Below, piece by piece: positions 1 to 8,232 of a stretch of 64,000 nt of DNA (within the stretch, counting starts at the first letter, position 1; each line of letters opens with the position of its first letter). Position numbers and translations under genes: made by a program. The notes beneath the pieces were generated by a model. The model ran no database searches, had not been told where the DNA came from, and saw only the letters and a list, made by a program, of their open reading frames with translations. Source of the DNA: Streptomyces sp. NBC_01314 (GTDB taxonomy: Bacteria; Actinomycetota; Actinomycetes; Streptomycetales; Streptomycetaceae); the NCBI RefSeq assembly GCF_041435215.1, contig NZ_CP108394.1, positions 11,098,001 through 11,162,000 of the forward strand. The letters are read 5' to 3'.

Positions 1-766
1 AGACGTCGTACCAGCCCGCGCTGTTCAGGCTGGGCAGCTCCAGCTTGGCGTAGTGATCGCAGACACGTGACTCGGCGAGGGTCGCCGGGTTGGCCAGCGC
101 GCGGGTGACTCCGAGGTCGGGCTGACCTGTGCGGACGATCACCGGCAGGTTTCCGGACGGCAGCCCCCAGTAGCCGACGGTGGCCAGGTCGTCCATATCA
201 GCGACGGCCGCGCCGATCCTGCCCATCAGCTCCTCGACCGGGAGCCCTTCCTTCGGATACTGCCCCAGCGCGGTGAAACCACCCCAGAACGCGTTGAGGC
301 CCAGCTCGATCGCACCACCACGGAAGAGCAGACCGTCGGCCGGGTCCGCCCATGTGATGGACGGTGTGATCGCAACCAGGTGCGGGGCGCCGGAGATCGC
401 GGCGCTCCATTGGGTGGACCCGAGATAGCTCCCGCCGACCATGCCGACCTTGCCGTTGCTGCCCGGCAGGGACGCAGCCCACTCGATCGTGTCGTACCCG
501 TCCTCCCGCTCGTACTTCCAGGGCACCCATTCACCGTCGGAGACGGCCCGACCACGGGTGTCCTGGTTGACGACGATGTACCCGTTCCGCGCGGCGAGCC
601 GGAAATCGAGCAACGCCTCCCCAATCGAGAGCGACTTGTCATACGGCGTGCGCTGCACGATGACGGGAAACGGGCCGTCACCTGCCGGGCGGTAGACATC
701 CGCTCGCAACACGGTGCCGTCGCGCATCGGCACGGGAACGTCGTACTCAATCTCGATCTGGCGCAT
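1..766 (-). CDS. CocE/NonD family serine hydrolase (3' end outside window)
   Basis: The first 255 residues of a CocE/NonD-type alpha/beta hydrolase; the C-terminal part lies beyond the left edge. The N-terminus (MRQIEIEYDVPVPMRDGTVL) is the typical beta-strand opening of the family, followed by a PYDK block near residue 41 and the nucleophile elbow GGSYLG with Ser113. The family hydrolyses acyl esters or X-Pro peptides; the substrate cannot be told here. The ATG at 766 is preceded by an AAGGAG sequence. It lies 94 bp downstream of the SDR gene on the same strand, so it may be the last gene of the acyl-CoA operon, acting for example as an esterase or thioesterase. The role is inferred from context only. 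Confidence 0.9.
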   Translation of the reverse strand, partial: MRQIEIEYDVPVPMRDGTVLRADVYRPAGDGPFPVIVQRTPYDKSLSIGEALLDFRLAARNGYIVVNQDTRGRAVSDGEWVPWKYEREDGYDTIEWAASLPGSNGKVGMVGGSYLGSTQWSAAISGAPHLVAITPSITWADPADGLLFRGGAIELGLNAFWGGFTALGQYPKEGLPVEELMGRIGAAVADMDDLATVGYWGLPSGNLPVIVRTGQPDLGVTRALANPATLAESRVCDHYAKLELPSLNSAGWYDV

Positions 767-860
767 GTGTCTCCTTTGACAGGGGGCTGAACTGTGGGCA
801 GCCCGTATGGCGCGATGTGTGAGGGGCCCGCCTTCCGGACATGGCGGGGATCGATGGGGC

Positions 861-1619
861 TCAGCGGATGGAGGATCCGATGCCGAGGCCGCCGTCGACG
901 TCAAGGACGACGCCGGTGACGTAGCCGGCGGCGGGTGAGCAGAGGTAGGCGGCGGCTTCGGCGATGTCGGCGGGGTCGCCCGTGTGGCGCAGCGGCACCT
1001 TGGAGACGAGCTTGTCGCGGGCGGGGCCGTTCATCGAGGCCAGCATCGGGGTCTCGATCAGACCGGGAGCGATGGCGTTGGCGGTGATGGCGTGGCGGGC
1101 TCCTTCGAGAGCGATGGTGCGGGTGAGCCCGACGATCCCGGCCTTGGCGGCGACGTAGTTCGCCTGTCCGTAGTTGCCTCGCCAGCTCATCGAGGAGAAG
1201 GAGAGGATCCGGCCGTAACGTCGCGCCTGCATGACCGGCAGCACCGCGCGGATGCAGAAGAAGGCGGCAGACAGGCTGGTGTCGAGCACGGCGTGCCAGT
1301 CGGCGTCGTCGATGTCGGTCGCGCGGTTGTCGCGGATGATCCCGGCGTTGTTGACCAGGACGTCGATGCGGCCGTGGTCGGTGTGGACCTGGGCGATCCA
1401 CTCGTTCACCTGGTCCGAGCGGGTCACGTCAATGACGCGGGCCTCAGCGGTCACGCCATGCTCGTCGGTCAGCTCGGCGGCGAGCTCTGCACCGGCGGCC
1501 TCGTTGATCTCTCCGATCATCACGGCGGCGCCCTCGGCGGCGAAGCGGTGCGCCATGGCGCGACCGAGGCCCTGCCCGGCGCCGGTGACCAGGACGGTCT
1601 GTCCGGTGTAGCGGTTCAT
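861..1619 (-). CDS. SDR family NAD(P)-dependent oxidoreductase (FabG-like)
   Basis: A 252-residue classical short-chain dehydrogenase. The cofactor motif TGAGQGLG is at residues 12-19, NNAG at 90-93, the catalytic serine at about 142-143 and YVAAK with Tyr155 and Lys159; the C-terminal DVDGGL is typical of 3-oxoacyl or 3-hydroxyacyl-CoA reductases. Its ATG overlaps the stop of the enoyl-CoA hydratase gene by four bases (ATGA), so the two are translationally coupled. Next to an acyl-CoA synthetase and a crotonase, the likely step is oxidation of a 3-hydroxyacyl-CoA. The exact substrate is unknown. Confidence 0.93.
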   Translation of the reverse strand: MNRYTGQTVLVTGAGQGLGRAMAHRFAAEGAAVMIGEINEAAGAELAAELTDEHGVTAEARVIDVTRSDQVNEWIAQVHTDHGRIDVLVNNAGIIRDNRATDIDDADWHAVLDTSLSAAFFCIRAVLPVMQARRYGRILSFSSMSWRGNYGQANYVAAKAGIVGLTRTIALEGARHAITANAIAPGLIETPMLASMNGPARDKLVSKVPLRHTGDPADIAEAAAYLCSPAAGYVTGVVLDVDGGLGIGSSIR

Positions 1620-2419
1620 CGCTGCCTTTCGGGCCGGCCCGCGGTGGTGCGGGCGAAGAAACGGCGCAGCTCACGGGGAACGTCGTGGTTGGACCAGTGC
1701 CGGTCGAACTCGTCGAGCTCGAGGGACAGGCCCGACTCGACCGTCGGTTCCTCGTCGAGCTCGGCGAACGTGCGCTTCAGGGCGGCCTGGGCGGGATTCG
1801 CGGCCGCGGCGAAGATCTCGGCGACGCGCAGACCGGCGTCAGCGCCCTGCCCGGGCTCGACGACCTCGTGCAGCCACCCGGTGGCGAGGAATCGCTCGGC
1901 GGGAAGCAGCTCGCCGGAGAGGCCGAGCCACCGGCCCAGAGAATCGCCCAACTTACGGCGTATCCGCACTGCCGACCCGCCGCCAGGCACCAGATGGTTG
2001 CGGATGTGCCCGTCGCCGATCAGTGTGCCTGCCTCCGCGACGACGGCGTCACACGCCAGCGCGATCTCCAGACCGCCCGCGACGGCATGACCGTGCAGTA
2101 CCGCGACCACCGGAAGCGCGCTGCGCTCGAGGCGGCGGGTCAGGTCGGAGACGGTGCGCAGGAACGGCACCGGCGACGCTCCCGCCTCGGCCAGAGCCAG
2201 CAGGTGTTTCAGGTCCGCACCGGCGCAGAAGCTCGGCCCCGCCCCGGTGACCAGGACCGCGCTGGTCGAGGGATCCTGTTCGGCCTCGGTCAGTGCGGCG
2301 GTGAGTGCGTCGACGAGAGAGGCGTTGAGCGCGTTGCGCTGCCGCGCCCTGTTGAGTACCAGTCTGCGGACCAGCCCGTGCTGCTCGACGCGCAGTGTGG
2401 TCGAGGACAGTTCCGTCAC
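1616..2419 (-). CDS. enoyl-CoA hydratase/isomerase family protein
   Basis: A 267-residue crotonase-fold protein. The oxyanion-hole segment SFCAGADLK is at residues 63-71 and GGLEIALACD at 115-124 supplies one catalytic glutamate (Glu118). The second active-site segment reads LVPGGGS without an obvious second glutamate, so it may be an isomerase, hydrolase or decarboxylase rather than a classical hydratase. The GTG start at 2419 is chosen because it overlaps the upstream acyl-CoA synthetase stop as GTGA; the same frame stays open further upstream only inside that gene. It is the middle gene of a coupled three-gene operon. Confidence 0.9.
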   Translation of the reverse strand: MTELSSTTLRVEQHGLVRRLVLNRARQRNALNASLVDALTAALTEAEQDPSTSAVLVTGAGPSFCAGADLKHLLALAEAGASPVPFLRTVSDLTRRLERSALPVVAVLHGHAVAGGLEIALACDAVVAEAGTLIGDGHIRNHLVPGGGSAVRIRRKLGDSLGRWLGLSGELLPAERFLATGWLHEVVEPGQGADAGLRVAEIFAAAANPAQAALKRTFAELDEEPTVESGLSLELDEFDRHWSNHDVPRELRRFFARTTAGRPERQR

Positions 2420-4056
2420 GGCGTCGTCCCGGCGGCCTCGCGCAGGTCCTTGCGCAGCTTGGCGCGCTGGATCTTGCCGCTGGCGGTCTTGGGCAGACTC
2501 GTCACGATATGCACCCGGCGTGGGTAGGCATGGGCGGCGTAGCGCTCCCGTACGTGGTTCTGCAGCTCGGCGACCAGCTCGTCGGACTCCTCGGCCCCGG
2601 TGCGCAGCACGACGAACGCCTCGATCACCTCGCCCCGCACGGGATCCGGCGCGGCGACCACCGCGCATTCGGCCACCGCGGCGTGCTGAGCGAGCACGGA
2701 CTCCACGTCGAACGGCCCGATCCGGTACCCGGCCATGATGATCACGTCGTCGTCACGGGAGGAGAACCGCAGCGTGCCGTCGGCGTTGCGCACCGCGAGG
2801 TCACCGGAGAGGTAGTGGCGCCCGTCGGCGGTGAACCGGTCCGTGGCTTCCCGGCCGACGTAGCCGGCGAACGTCATGAACGGGCTCGTGGAGACGTCGA
2901 TGGCGAGCAGACCGGGCTCTCCGGCCTCCGCCTCGATGCCGCCGTCTTCCCGCAACACCGTCACCGACCAGCCCGGCAACGCCTTGCCCGTGGTCTGCGG
3001 GATCACCGGCACCTCCAGGTCCGGATGGTGAGGGAAGCCGATGGCCATGCCGAGCTCGGTCTGCCCGTAATGGTCGTGCACCTGCAGTCCGAGCGCCGGG
3101 ACCGCCCACTCGTTGACCTCGGCGGTCAGCGGCTCACCCGCGCTGGACAGCCGTCTCAGGCTCAACCCGGCGGGCACCGGCACATCACCGCTGCGCAACG
3201 CCCGGTATACCGTCGGCGCAGCGGCGTAGTCGGTCACCCCGAGATCGGCGAGAGCCCGCCAGGTCGCGGTCACGTCGAACCCGCCGCGCTGCAACACGCT
3301 GCGCAGGCCCAGGACCATGGGCGCGACGACAGCGGTGTAGAGCCCATACGCCCAACCCGGGTCGGCGGCGCACCAGAACACGGACTCCTCGCGCACGCCC
3401 AGGGCGAATTCGAGATAGGACTGCCATCCCGCGACATAGCGCAGCGGATGTACGACGCCCTTCGGTGCACCGGTGGTACCCGAGGTGAACATGTGCACGA
3501 ACGCGCCGTCGCCCCCGATCGGAGTGCTCGCCTCGAACGGCTTCACCGCGGCGAGTCGGTCGCCAAGCCGCCGGTCCTCGCGAACCTCGGAACCACCACC
3601 GGACACGAGCACCGCCCATGGCCCGTCCGGTACCTTCGCGGCCTGGTCCGCGTCGGCGACGACGACCTTGGCCTGCGCCCCGGACAGCCGCGACGAGACC
3701 CCGTCGGTGGCGAACGCGGTGAAAAGGGGGACGTACACCGCGCCTGTCCGCCAGATCCCCAACAGCACCGTCAGAAGATCGGCGCTCTTGCCCATCAGGG
3801 TCGCCACCCGGTCACCTCGCCCTACACCGAGCTCGGTCAGCAGCCCGGCGAACCGTTGCGACCGTTCGCGCAGTTCTCCGAAGCTCAGGTCGACGGTGGA
3901 GCCGTCCGGCTCGAAGAACGTGAACGCCACCGACTCGCCCGGGTGACGGTCGCACATCAACCATGCCGGGTCGGCGTCGGGCGCCGAGAAGATCTCGACG
4001 AGCTCACTTACCCGAGCGCTTACACGCTCGGCGCTCGTAGTCGGCTGCGGCTCCAT
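2416..4056 (-). CDS. AMP-dependent acyl-CoA synthetase
   Basis: A 546-residue ANL-superfamily enzyme that adenylates a carboxylic acid and transfers it to CoA. The P-loop FTSGTTGAPKG lies near residue 190, followed by GQTELG, the hinge-region motif LSGDLA, GYRIGPFDVE, and near the C-terminus LPKTASGKIQR with the catalytic lysine. The fold resembles medium-chain or acetyl-CoA-synthetase-like (MACS) members. An ideal AAGGAGG at 4061-4067, seven bases upstream, fixes the ATG at 4056 rather than the in-frame ATG 72 bases earlier. It is the first gene of the operon with the crotonase and SDR. Half-sites matching one near the downstream TetR gene lie just upstream. Confidence 0.94.
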   Translation of the reverse strand: MEPQPTTSAERVSARVSELVEIFSAPDADPAWLMCDRHPGESVAFTFFEPDGSTVDLSFGELRERSQRFAGLLTELGVGRGDRVATLMGKSADLLTVLLGIWRTGAVYVPLFTAFATDGVSSRLSGAQAKVVVADADQAAKVPDGPWAVLVSGGGSEVREDRRLGDRLAAVKPFEASTPIGGDGAFVHMFTSGTTGAPKGVVHPLRYVAGWQSYLEFALGVREESVFWCAADPGWAYGLYTAVVAPMVLGLRSVLQRGGFDVTATWRALADLGVTDYAAAPTVYRALRSGDVPVPAGLSLRRLSSAGEPLTAEVNEWAVPALGLQVHDHYGQTELGMAIGFPHHPDLEVPVIPQTTGKALPGWSVTVLREDGGIEAEAGEPGLLAIDVSTSPFMTFAGYVGREATDRFTADGRHYLSGDLAVRNADGTLRFSSRDDDVIIMAGYRIGPFDVESVLAQHAAVAECAVVAAPDPVRGEVIEAFVVLRTGAEESDELVAELQNHVRERYAAHAYPRRVHIVTSLPKTASGKIQRAKLRKDLREAAGTTP

Positions 4057-4068
4057 GCATCCTCCTTC

Positions 4069-4108
4069 GGGTACGCTTTTGGGTACGAACAGCTCGCGTA
4101 ACGTACCC
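4069..4108 (-). promoter_or_regulatory. putative TetR operator half-sites in front of the acyl-CoA operon
   Basis: Three copies of GGGTACG occur in 40 bp: direct copies at 4069-4075 and 4081-4087 and an inverted copy at 4102-4108. Read on the minus strand, the last one extends to GGGTACGTTACGC (4108-4096), which matches the arm GGGTACGTTATGC of the palindrome at 5658-5677 in front of the TetR gene. Regulation by that TetR protein is an inference from the shared sequence. Confidence 0.5.
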
Positions 4109-4347
4109 GACTCCAAGGTGGGACTCAAGGGGAAGCCTGAAGAGCTCCCACGAGGCCGGCATCTGCCGCCTCACCGCAGCCGGAGGCGAGCCGGCCAGCC
4201 GCTGATGGGAGGCGCGAGGGGCTGGTGTCGGCGTACGACCGCATCCGGCTGTGGCGAGATTCTTGTAGCTGGAGATCAGCTGGCGACGGGTCAGTCGGGT
4301 TCGGGGTAGCTCCGGGAGGGGTGTGCGATCTGCAGGACTCGTTGCCA

Positions 4348-4625
4348 GAGCCGGAGCGGTGGACGCGGCGCGTGCCGTTGGCGCAGGCGCTTGCTCTGCG
4401 CGCGCGGATCGTGCTGACGTGCGCGAGTCCAGAGGTACCGCGGATCGTCGCGGTCGCCCGCGAGTTGCGGGTGGCCGCTGACACCGTCCGCAAGTGGCGG
4501 CGCCGGGGTTCCTGGCGGAGCGGCTGGACGGCTTGGTCGACGAGTCCCGACCGGGCCGGCCGCCCACCATCAGCGTTGATCAGATGGAGGCGGTCGTGGT
4601 CACGACGCTGAGGGAGATCCCGAAG
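4348..4625 (+). pseudogene. IS630-family transposase N-terminal relic (frameshifted)
   Basis: Helix-turn-helix part of an IS630-type transposase. One frame gives ERWTRRVPLAQALALRARI and a second HTH helix ending DTVRKWRRR; the next frame continues FLAERLDGLVDESRPGRPPT and stops matching at EIPK. At least one frameshift lies near 4500 and the DDE catalytic domain is absent. No terminal repeats are recognisable. Confidence 0.65.
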
Positions 4626-4792
4626 CCTGCTGAGCCGCATTACAGTGATGGCCGGTCGCCGTCGTCGAAGTGCTTGCCTCTTGATAAGGCCAGTCAGAGC
4701 CAGGAGCGGTCCGTCACGCGGCCGGTCGGTTACCGTGCTCGTCAGTCGGTGACCTGCTCAAACGCGTGCGCGACGGAATAGCTAGATGGTGG

Positions 4793-4818
4793 GCTCGTCG
4801 TACCCCCGTTCGACGAGC
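4793..4818 (-). terminator. possible terminator downstream of the TetR gene
   Basis: GCTCGTCG (4793-4800) and CGACGAGC (4811-4818) form an 8-bp stem with a 10-base loop, 66 bp beyond the TetR stop codon. There is no clear U-tract, so this is tentative. Confidence 0.35.
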
Positions 4819-4883
4819 ATCATCCCTATCGGGAAGTTGTCGCGCCTGGCGCACGGCACCGACATCGCTGGGTGCCCGCTGAT

Positions 4884-5573
4884 TTACCTGGGCGCCGAGA
4901 CCTGATCCCTGGGCGGGCGGGTAGTTGTGGAGGGAGGCTCGGATGCGCCCTGCCCCGAACTGAGCCCGTCGAGCAGGAGGTCCCCGAGTTCGGAGAAGGC
5001 GTCGCCGGCGGTCAGGCCGGTCCTCTCCAGGAGGATCCCCGACTGGACCGCGTCGATGGTGACCGCCACGACCTGGGCGGCGAAATGGCCGTTGAGCGCG
5101 CGGAAAACGCCGCTCTGCACGCCCTCCTCGATCAGTTCGTGGACGCGGTGCGCCGCGGCGGCGGAGTTCTTGCGGTAGATCTGCGCCGTCGGCTCGTAGC
5201 CGACCATGTCGTCGTAGAAGGCGTGGGAATGCCGGCGCATGGCCGTGCCGACGCCGGCGAGGTAGACCCGGATCCGCTGCCGGGGGTCGGGTTCGGCCTG
5301 GACAGCCTGTTCGATCTCGGCTGTCGCGTCCCGGAAGAAGGTGCGGGTGACCGCCAGTACCAGTTGTTCCTTCGTGGAGGCGAGGCTGTACAGCGTCGCC
5401 TTGGAGCACCCCAGTCGCTGGGCGAGCTCATCCATGGTCACCGCGGTGAAGCCTTCAGTCAGGATGATCGCCTCGGCCTGGCGCAGCAGCTCGTCCCGCC
5501 GACCTGTGTCGACAACCCGTCGGCGCGCCGTTCGGCGCGGGCGTCGGTCGCGTGAGTCAGGTTGGGCCGTCAC
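4884..5573 (-). CDS. TetR/AcrR family transcriptional regulator
   Basis: A 229-residue TetR repressor. After a basic 25-residue leader the N-terminal DNA-binding domain shows the expected helix-turn-helix (TMDELAQRLGCSKATLY, about residues 45-62). The C-terminal ligand domain is not specific enough to name an inducer. It lies upstream of, and in the same orientation as, the acyl-CoA synthetase operon, separated from it by an IS630 relic. The palindrome GGGTACTGCATAACGTACCC sits 85 bp before its start and related half-sites precede the operon. By analogy with FadR/PaaR-type TetR proteins it probably represses itself and the operon and is relieved by an acyl-CoA. Confidence 0.9.
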   Translation of the reverse strand: MTAQPDSRDRRPRRTARRRVVDTGRRDELLRQAEAIILTEGFTAVTMDELAQRLGCSKATLYSLASTKEQLVLAVTRTFFRDATAEIEQAVQAEPDPRQRIRVYLAGVGTAMRRHSHAFYDDMVGYEPTAQIYRKNSAAAAHRVHELIEEGVQSGVFRALNGHFAAQVVAVTIDAVQSGILLERTGLTAGDAFSELGDLLLDGLSSGQGASEPPSTTTRPPRDQVSAPR

Positions 5574-5657
5574 CGCAGCAGTCTCCCATGAGCGTCCCCG
5601 CCTGAAGCGGCGGGTGGTCGTCCGGGCCGGAAGGCCGACCCTTGTGAATGGGAACTA

Positions 5658-5677
5658 GGGTACTGCATAACGTACCC
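5658..5677. promoter_or_regulatory. TetR operator candidate (autoregulatory)
   Basis: GGGTACTGCATAACGTACCC has perfect 6-bp arms (GGGTAC/GTACCC) around an 8-bp centre, 85 bp upstream of the TetR start. The right arm extended (GCATAACGTACCC) recurs with one change at 4096-4108 before the acyl-CoA synthetase operon. Confidence 0.55.
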
Positions 5678-5727
5678 ACAGGCCCCCGTGAGCGACGATC
5701 AGACGACCGGCGGCTTCGCCGACGACG

Positions 5728-5826
5728 GCGCAGCATGTAGCGCTGGGTCTTGCCGCTGGGGGTTTTGGGCAGGGCGTCGATGAAGTGGATCGTGCGCGGG
5801 TAGGCGTGGGCGGCGTAGCGGGTCTC
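5728..5826 (-). pseudogene. acyl-CoA synthetase C-terminal fragment
   Basis: About 33 codons reading ETRYAAHAYPRTIHFIDAL followed by PKTPSGKTQRYMLR, the A10/catalytic-lysine end of an ANL ligase. It closely resembles the same segment of the intact synthetase at 2416-4056 (RYAAHAYPRRVHIVTSLPKT). Nothing of the rest of the enzyme is present. It is a degraded second copy or a remnant of a neighbouring operon. Confidence 0.65.
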
Positions 5827-6084
5827 GACTGTCCGGGTTCCCCCGCTTGGCCTCGGCGGACAGATCGCCCGACGACGGGAACCGCTCGGCGAGGGCCCCA
5901 AGGCCCGCGAGGCGTGTCGGTGGGTGGCGCCTCGCGCGAAACTCCTCAGCGCCGCTGCGGTCGAGGGGCGGCTACAGGCGGGTTGACAGCCGGCACAAAC
6001 CGGGGCCACGGAGACGACGTCCCGGGTGACCGTCCGGCCGATGCGCACCGGGCCCGGACACTTCGTCGAGGCTCAGCACGGCCG

Positions 6085-6532
6085 AGCCGTCCGTCACGAC
6101 CGCAACGGAGAGTCGTGTTTGATGGTGAGGCGGCGGGGCGTCCTCGGGGGTTCTCGAGGATCGCCATACAGACGCGGGCCACGCCCGGCGTGTAGACCAT
6201 GGAGAGGTCGTCACGGTTGGGGATGGGGTGTTTGGACGCCATCTCGATCTTGCCGCCGAGGTGCATCAGGAACGTACGGTCGGAGACCTTGCCGAGGGTG
6301 ACGCCCTCGATGTTGCGCAGCTGTTCGGCGATCTCGTCGGCGTGGGCAGGGGAGGTGGCGGCGATGGTGACGTCGACGCCGAGACGGCCGACGTCGGATG
6401 AGATGACGTCGAGGGCGGTGACTGAGCGCCCGGCGCCTCCATGGTGGCTGTCAGCTGGGAGACCGCGTTGCCTGCCGCGGGACTTCGAGCCGGATGGTCA
6501 TCGAGTAGGAGACGCTGGGCGTGCTCGCGGGT
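6085..6532 (-). pseudogene. NAD-dependent malic enzyme, N-terminal fragment with frameshifts
   Basis: Reading from 6532 downwards, the start region gives STPSVSYSMTIRLEV, then after a frameshift at about 6480 AAGNAVSQLTATMEAPG, after another at about 6425 VTALDVISSDVGRLGVDVTI, and a long clean stretch with GKVSDRTFLMHLGGKIEMAS and YTPGVARVCMAI. A further shift near 6130 restores VAVVTDGSAVL. These are the ACT-like and N-terminal catalytic segments of actinobacterial malic enzyme. The remaining two thirds, including the NAD-binding domain, are missing. Confidence 0.75.
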
Positions 6533-6671
6533 AGGGGCCTCATCTGTCCTACGCTGACCGCGCAACATTCGAGCAGCTTCAGCCGAATCACGAACGATGA
6601 CCGCGCTGGTGCACTCCCGAGGATCATCACAGTCAGAAAATAAGTATGCGGCTGTCTGGCCTCAACCGATC

Positions 6672-7397
6672 ATGGGGGGTGTGGCCGAACCTCTGACGAT
6701 CAACACCTTGACTTTGCGGCACAGGATTCCGGACGACTGGGCGGCGGATCCCTGGGCCGAAGTACGTCCTCTGATCGACGGCGTGGACGTCCTGGAGGAA
6801 GTCCATCCGGAAGGTCTCGGACTCAGCTGCCGACACTGGAGGGGGCCGGCCGAGAGCTGGCCGCTGGCGGTCACGGACGAATCCCGCAGGATCATGATCA
6901 GCGAGCCGACATGCACGGCCGGCTGCTGCGGAGCCCTGTACGTGACCATACGCCGCGAGGGCGATCAAGTGATCTGGGACGCCTGGGAAAACACCAGCAA
7001 CATCACAGCGGTGCCGGCGGAGTTCCGTTTCGACAGCGCCCAGTACGAGGCCGAGCTCGCGCGGGCCGCCGTGGACCGCAGCTGGGAAGAGCCTTTGGAC
7101 ACCGTTGCCCGGCTCCTCGAGCAGACGCTTGCGGACAGCGGCTGGTTCGAGCGGTGGGGCTGCGTTCTTACGAATTGCTGGCCACGACGTGAGGAGCCCG
7201 GTCTCCCCGAGGCGCTCACCAGCCCTCAGGGTGTTGATGTCGAATTCCACCAGGTCCGGGAGTCAGGCGAGCGTACAGATCTCTACCGGTACGAGTTGTT
7301 CGTCACCAGCGATCACCCCGTGGAGGAGCAGGTACGGCGGCTGACGGACCGCATTCTGGCGGACGACCCGCGGAAGACCGCTGAGAGGGAACGCTGA
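6672..7397 (+). CDS. hypothetical protein
   Basis: A 241-residue acidic, soluble-looking protein of unknown function, with no signal peptide or membrane segment. It has a Cys-Thr-Ala-Gly-Cys-Cys cluster around TCTAGCCGALYVTIRR and a conserved-looking WDAWENTSN block, suggesting a metal-binding or disulfide-containing fold. The start is uncertain: the frame is open from ATG 6597, but the intervening sequence is AT-richer and does not look coding, so ATG 6672 (MGGVAEPLTINTL) is preferred; GTG 6681 is also possible. No clear ribosome binding site was found. Neighbours on both sides are debris, so context gives no hint. Confidence 0.7.
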   Translation: MGGVAEPLTINTLTLRHRIPDDWAADPWAEVRPLIDGVDVLEEVHPEGLGLSCRHWRGPAESWPLAVTDESRRIMISEPTCTAGCCGALYVTIRREGDQVIWDAWENTSNITAVPAEFRFDSAQYEAELARAAVDRSWEEPLDTVARLLEQTLADSGWFERWGCVLTNCWPRREEPGLPEALTSPQGVDVEFHQVRESGERTDLYRYELFVTSDHPVEEQVRRLTDRILADDPRKTAERER

Positions 7398-7419
7398 GGA
7401 CCAGCTAATGGCGACACGG

Positions 7420-7735
7420 TCGCGCCAGAGCAAACGTTGCCCGATGCGGCATTGGCTGGACGCGTCGGCCATCTGCTGCTCGTGGTGGCGCTTGAGCGCG
7501 TCACGGGCCGCGAGGACGTCGGCTGGGGCGAACTCGCTCCAGTATGCGTGCGTGACGATCGTCCCAGCGGGTTCGACTTCCCGCTCCCGCAGCCGGACGA
7601 TCTCCGCCGCGTTCTGGGGGGCTCAGCCGGGGGAGGCGGGGCGGGACGCCTGCCGCCAGGCGTTCTCGTGCGCCTCCCACGCGTCCAGCGGTACGGCCGA
7701 CCACGGCACCCGCTGGTAGACCGACTGCAGCCGGC
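7420..7735 (-). pseudogene. hypothetical protein relic with internal stop
   Basis: One minus-strand frame reads like protein on both sides of a TGA at 7625-7623: upstream VYQRVPWSAVPLDAWEAHEN, downstream APQNAAEIVRLREREVEPAG followed by an alpha-helical segment. No plausible start is present. I do not recognise the family. The downstream part overlaps the 3' end of the hypothetical gene on the other strand. Confidence 0.35.
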
Positions 7736-7826
7736 GTGGACCTGACGACCCCGACCAACCACGAAGAGCCCTCGATCCCGGTCCCCTTCACGCTGGGCCC
7801 GGACGCCTACGAGCCGCCGGCCACCT

Positions 7827-8210
7827 CGCCTGTTCGGAACACACGTATCCGGTGTGGTCGTGGAGTCCGTCGAGCGGACGTCCGGGGTGGTCACGTTTCG
7901 TACGTCGTGCCGGACGCTCCCGCTGAGATGTTCGCAGTGCACGTTGCCGTCGTGGCGGGCGCACGGCCGGTATCTGCGGCCGACGGCTGACGCTCCCCTC
8001 GGCGCCACTCCGGTCGTGCTCGAGTTTCTGGTACGGCGCTTCAGGTGCACCAACACCGCTTGCCCGGCGGTGACGTTCGCCGAACAGGTGGAGGGCCTGA
8101 CCAGCCCGCACGCCCGTACACGCCAGTGCTGCGGGCGGCGCTTACATCGATCGCGCTGGTCGTACCGGGCCGGCCCGGGGACCGCCGTCGTCCCGCCCCC
8201 GGCGAGGGCG
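7827..8210 (+). pseudogene. ISL3-family transposase, N-terminal half relic
   Basis: Zinc-binding N-terminus of an ISL3 transposase: VVTFRTSCRTLPLRCSQCTL, RFRCTNTACPAVTFAEQVEG and, after a frameshift at about 8115, TPVLRAALTSIAL. The paired CxxC and CxxxxC cysteines of the zinc ribbon are visible. The catalytic DDE part is missing here; a decayed C-terminal half lies at 13385-13860 on the other strand. Confidence 0.7.
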
Positions 8211-8223
8211 TGCGACGGTCCCC
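8177..8223 (-). terminator. terminator of the DUF4232 lipoprotein gene
   Basis: GGGGACCG (8177-8184) pairs with CGGTCCCC (8216-8223), and the loop contains further GC pairing. The hairpin lies 10 bp beyond the stop codon at 8233, where a terminator is expected. Confidence 0.5.
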
Positions 8224-8232
8224 GCGCCTTTC

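Noticed and set aside
2395..4101. 568-codon open frame on the plus strand
   Set aside because: Antisense to the acyl-CoA synthetase; no start site or motif.
1..5700. Secondary-metabolite gene cluster based on the acyl-CoA ligase
   Set aside because: No PKS, NRPS, carrier protein or tailoring genes; crotonase plus SDR fits acyl-CoA breakdown.
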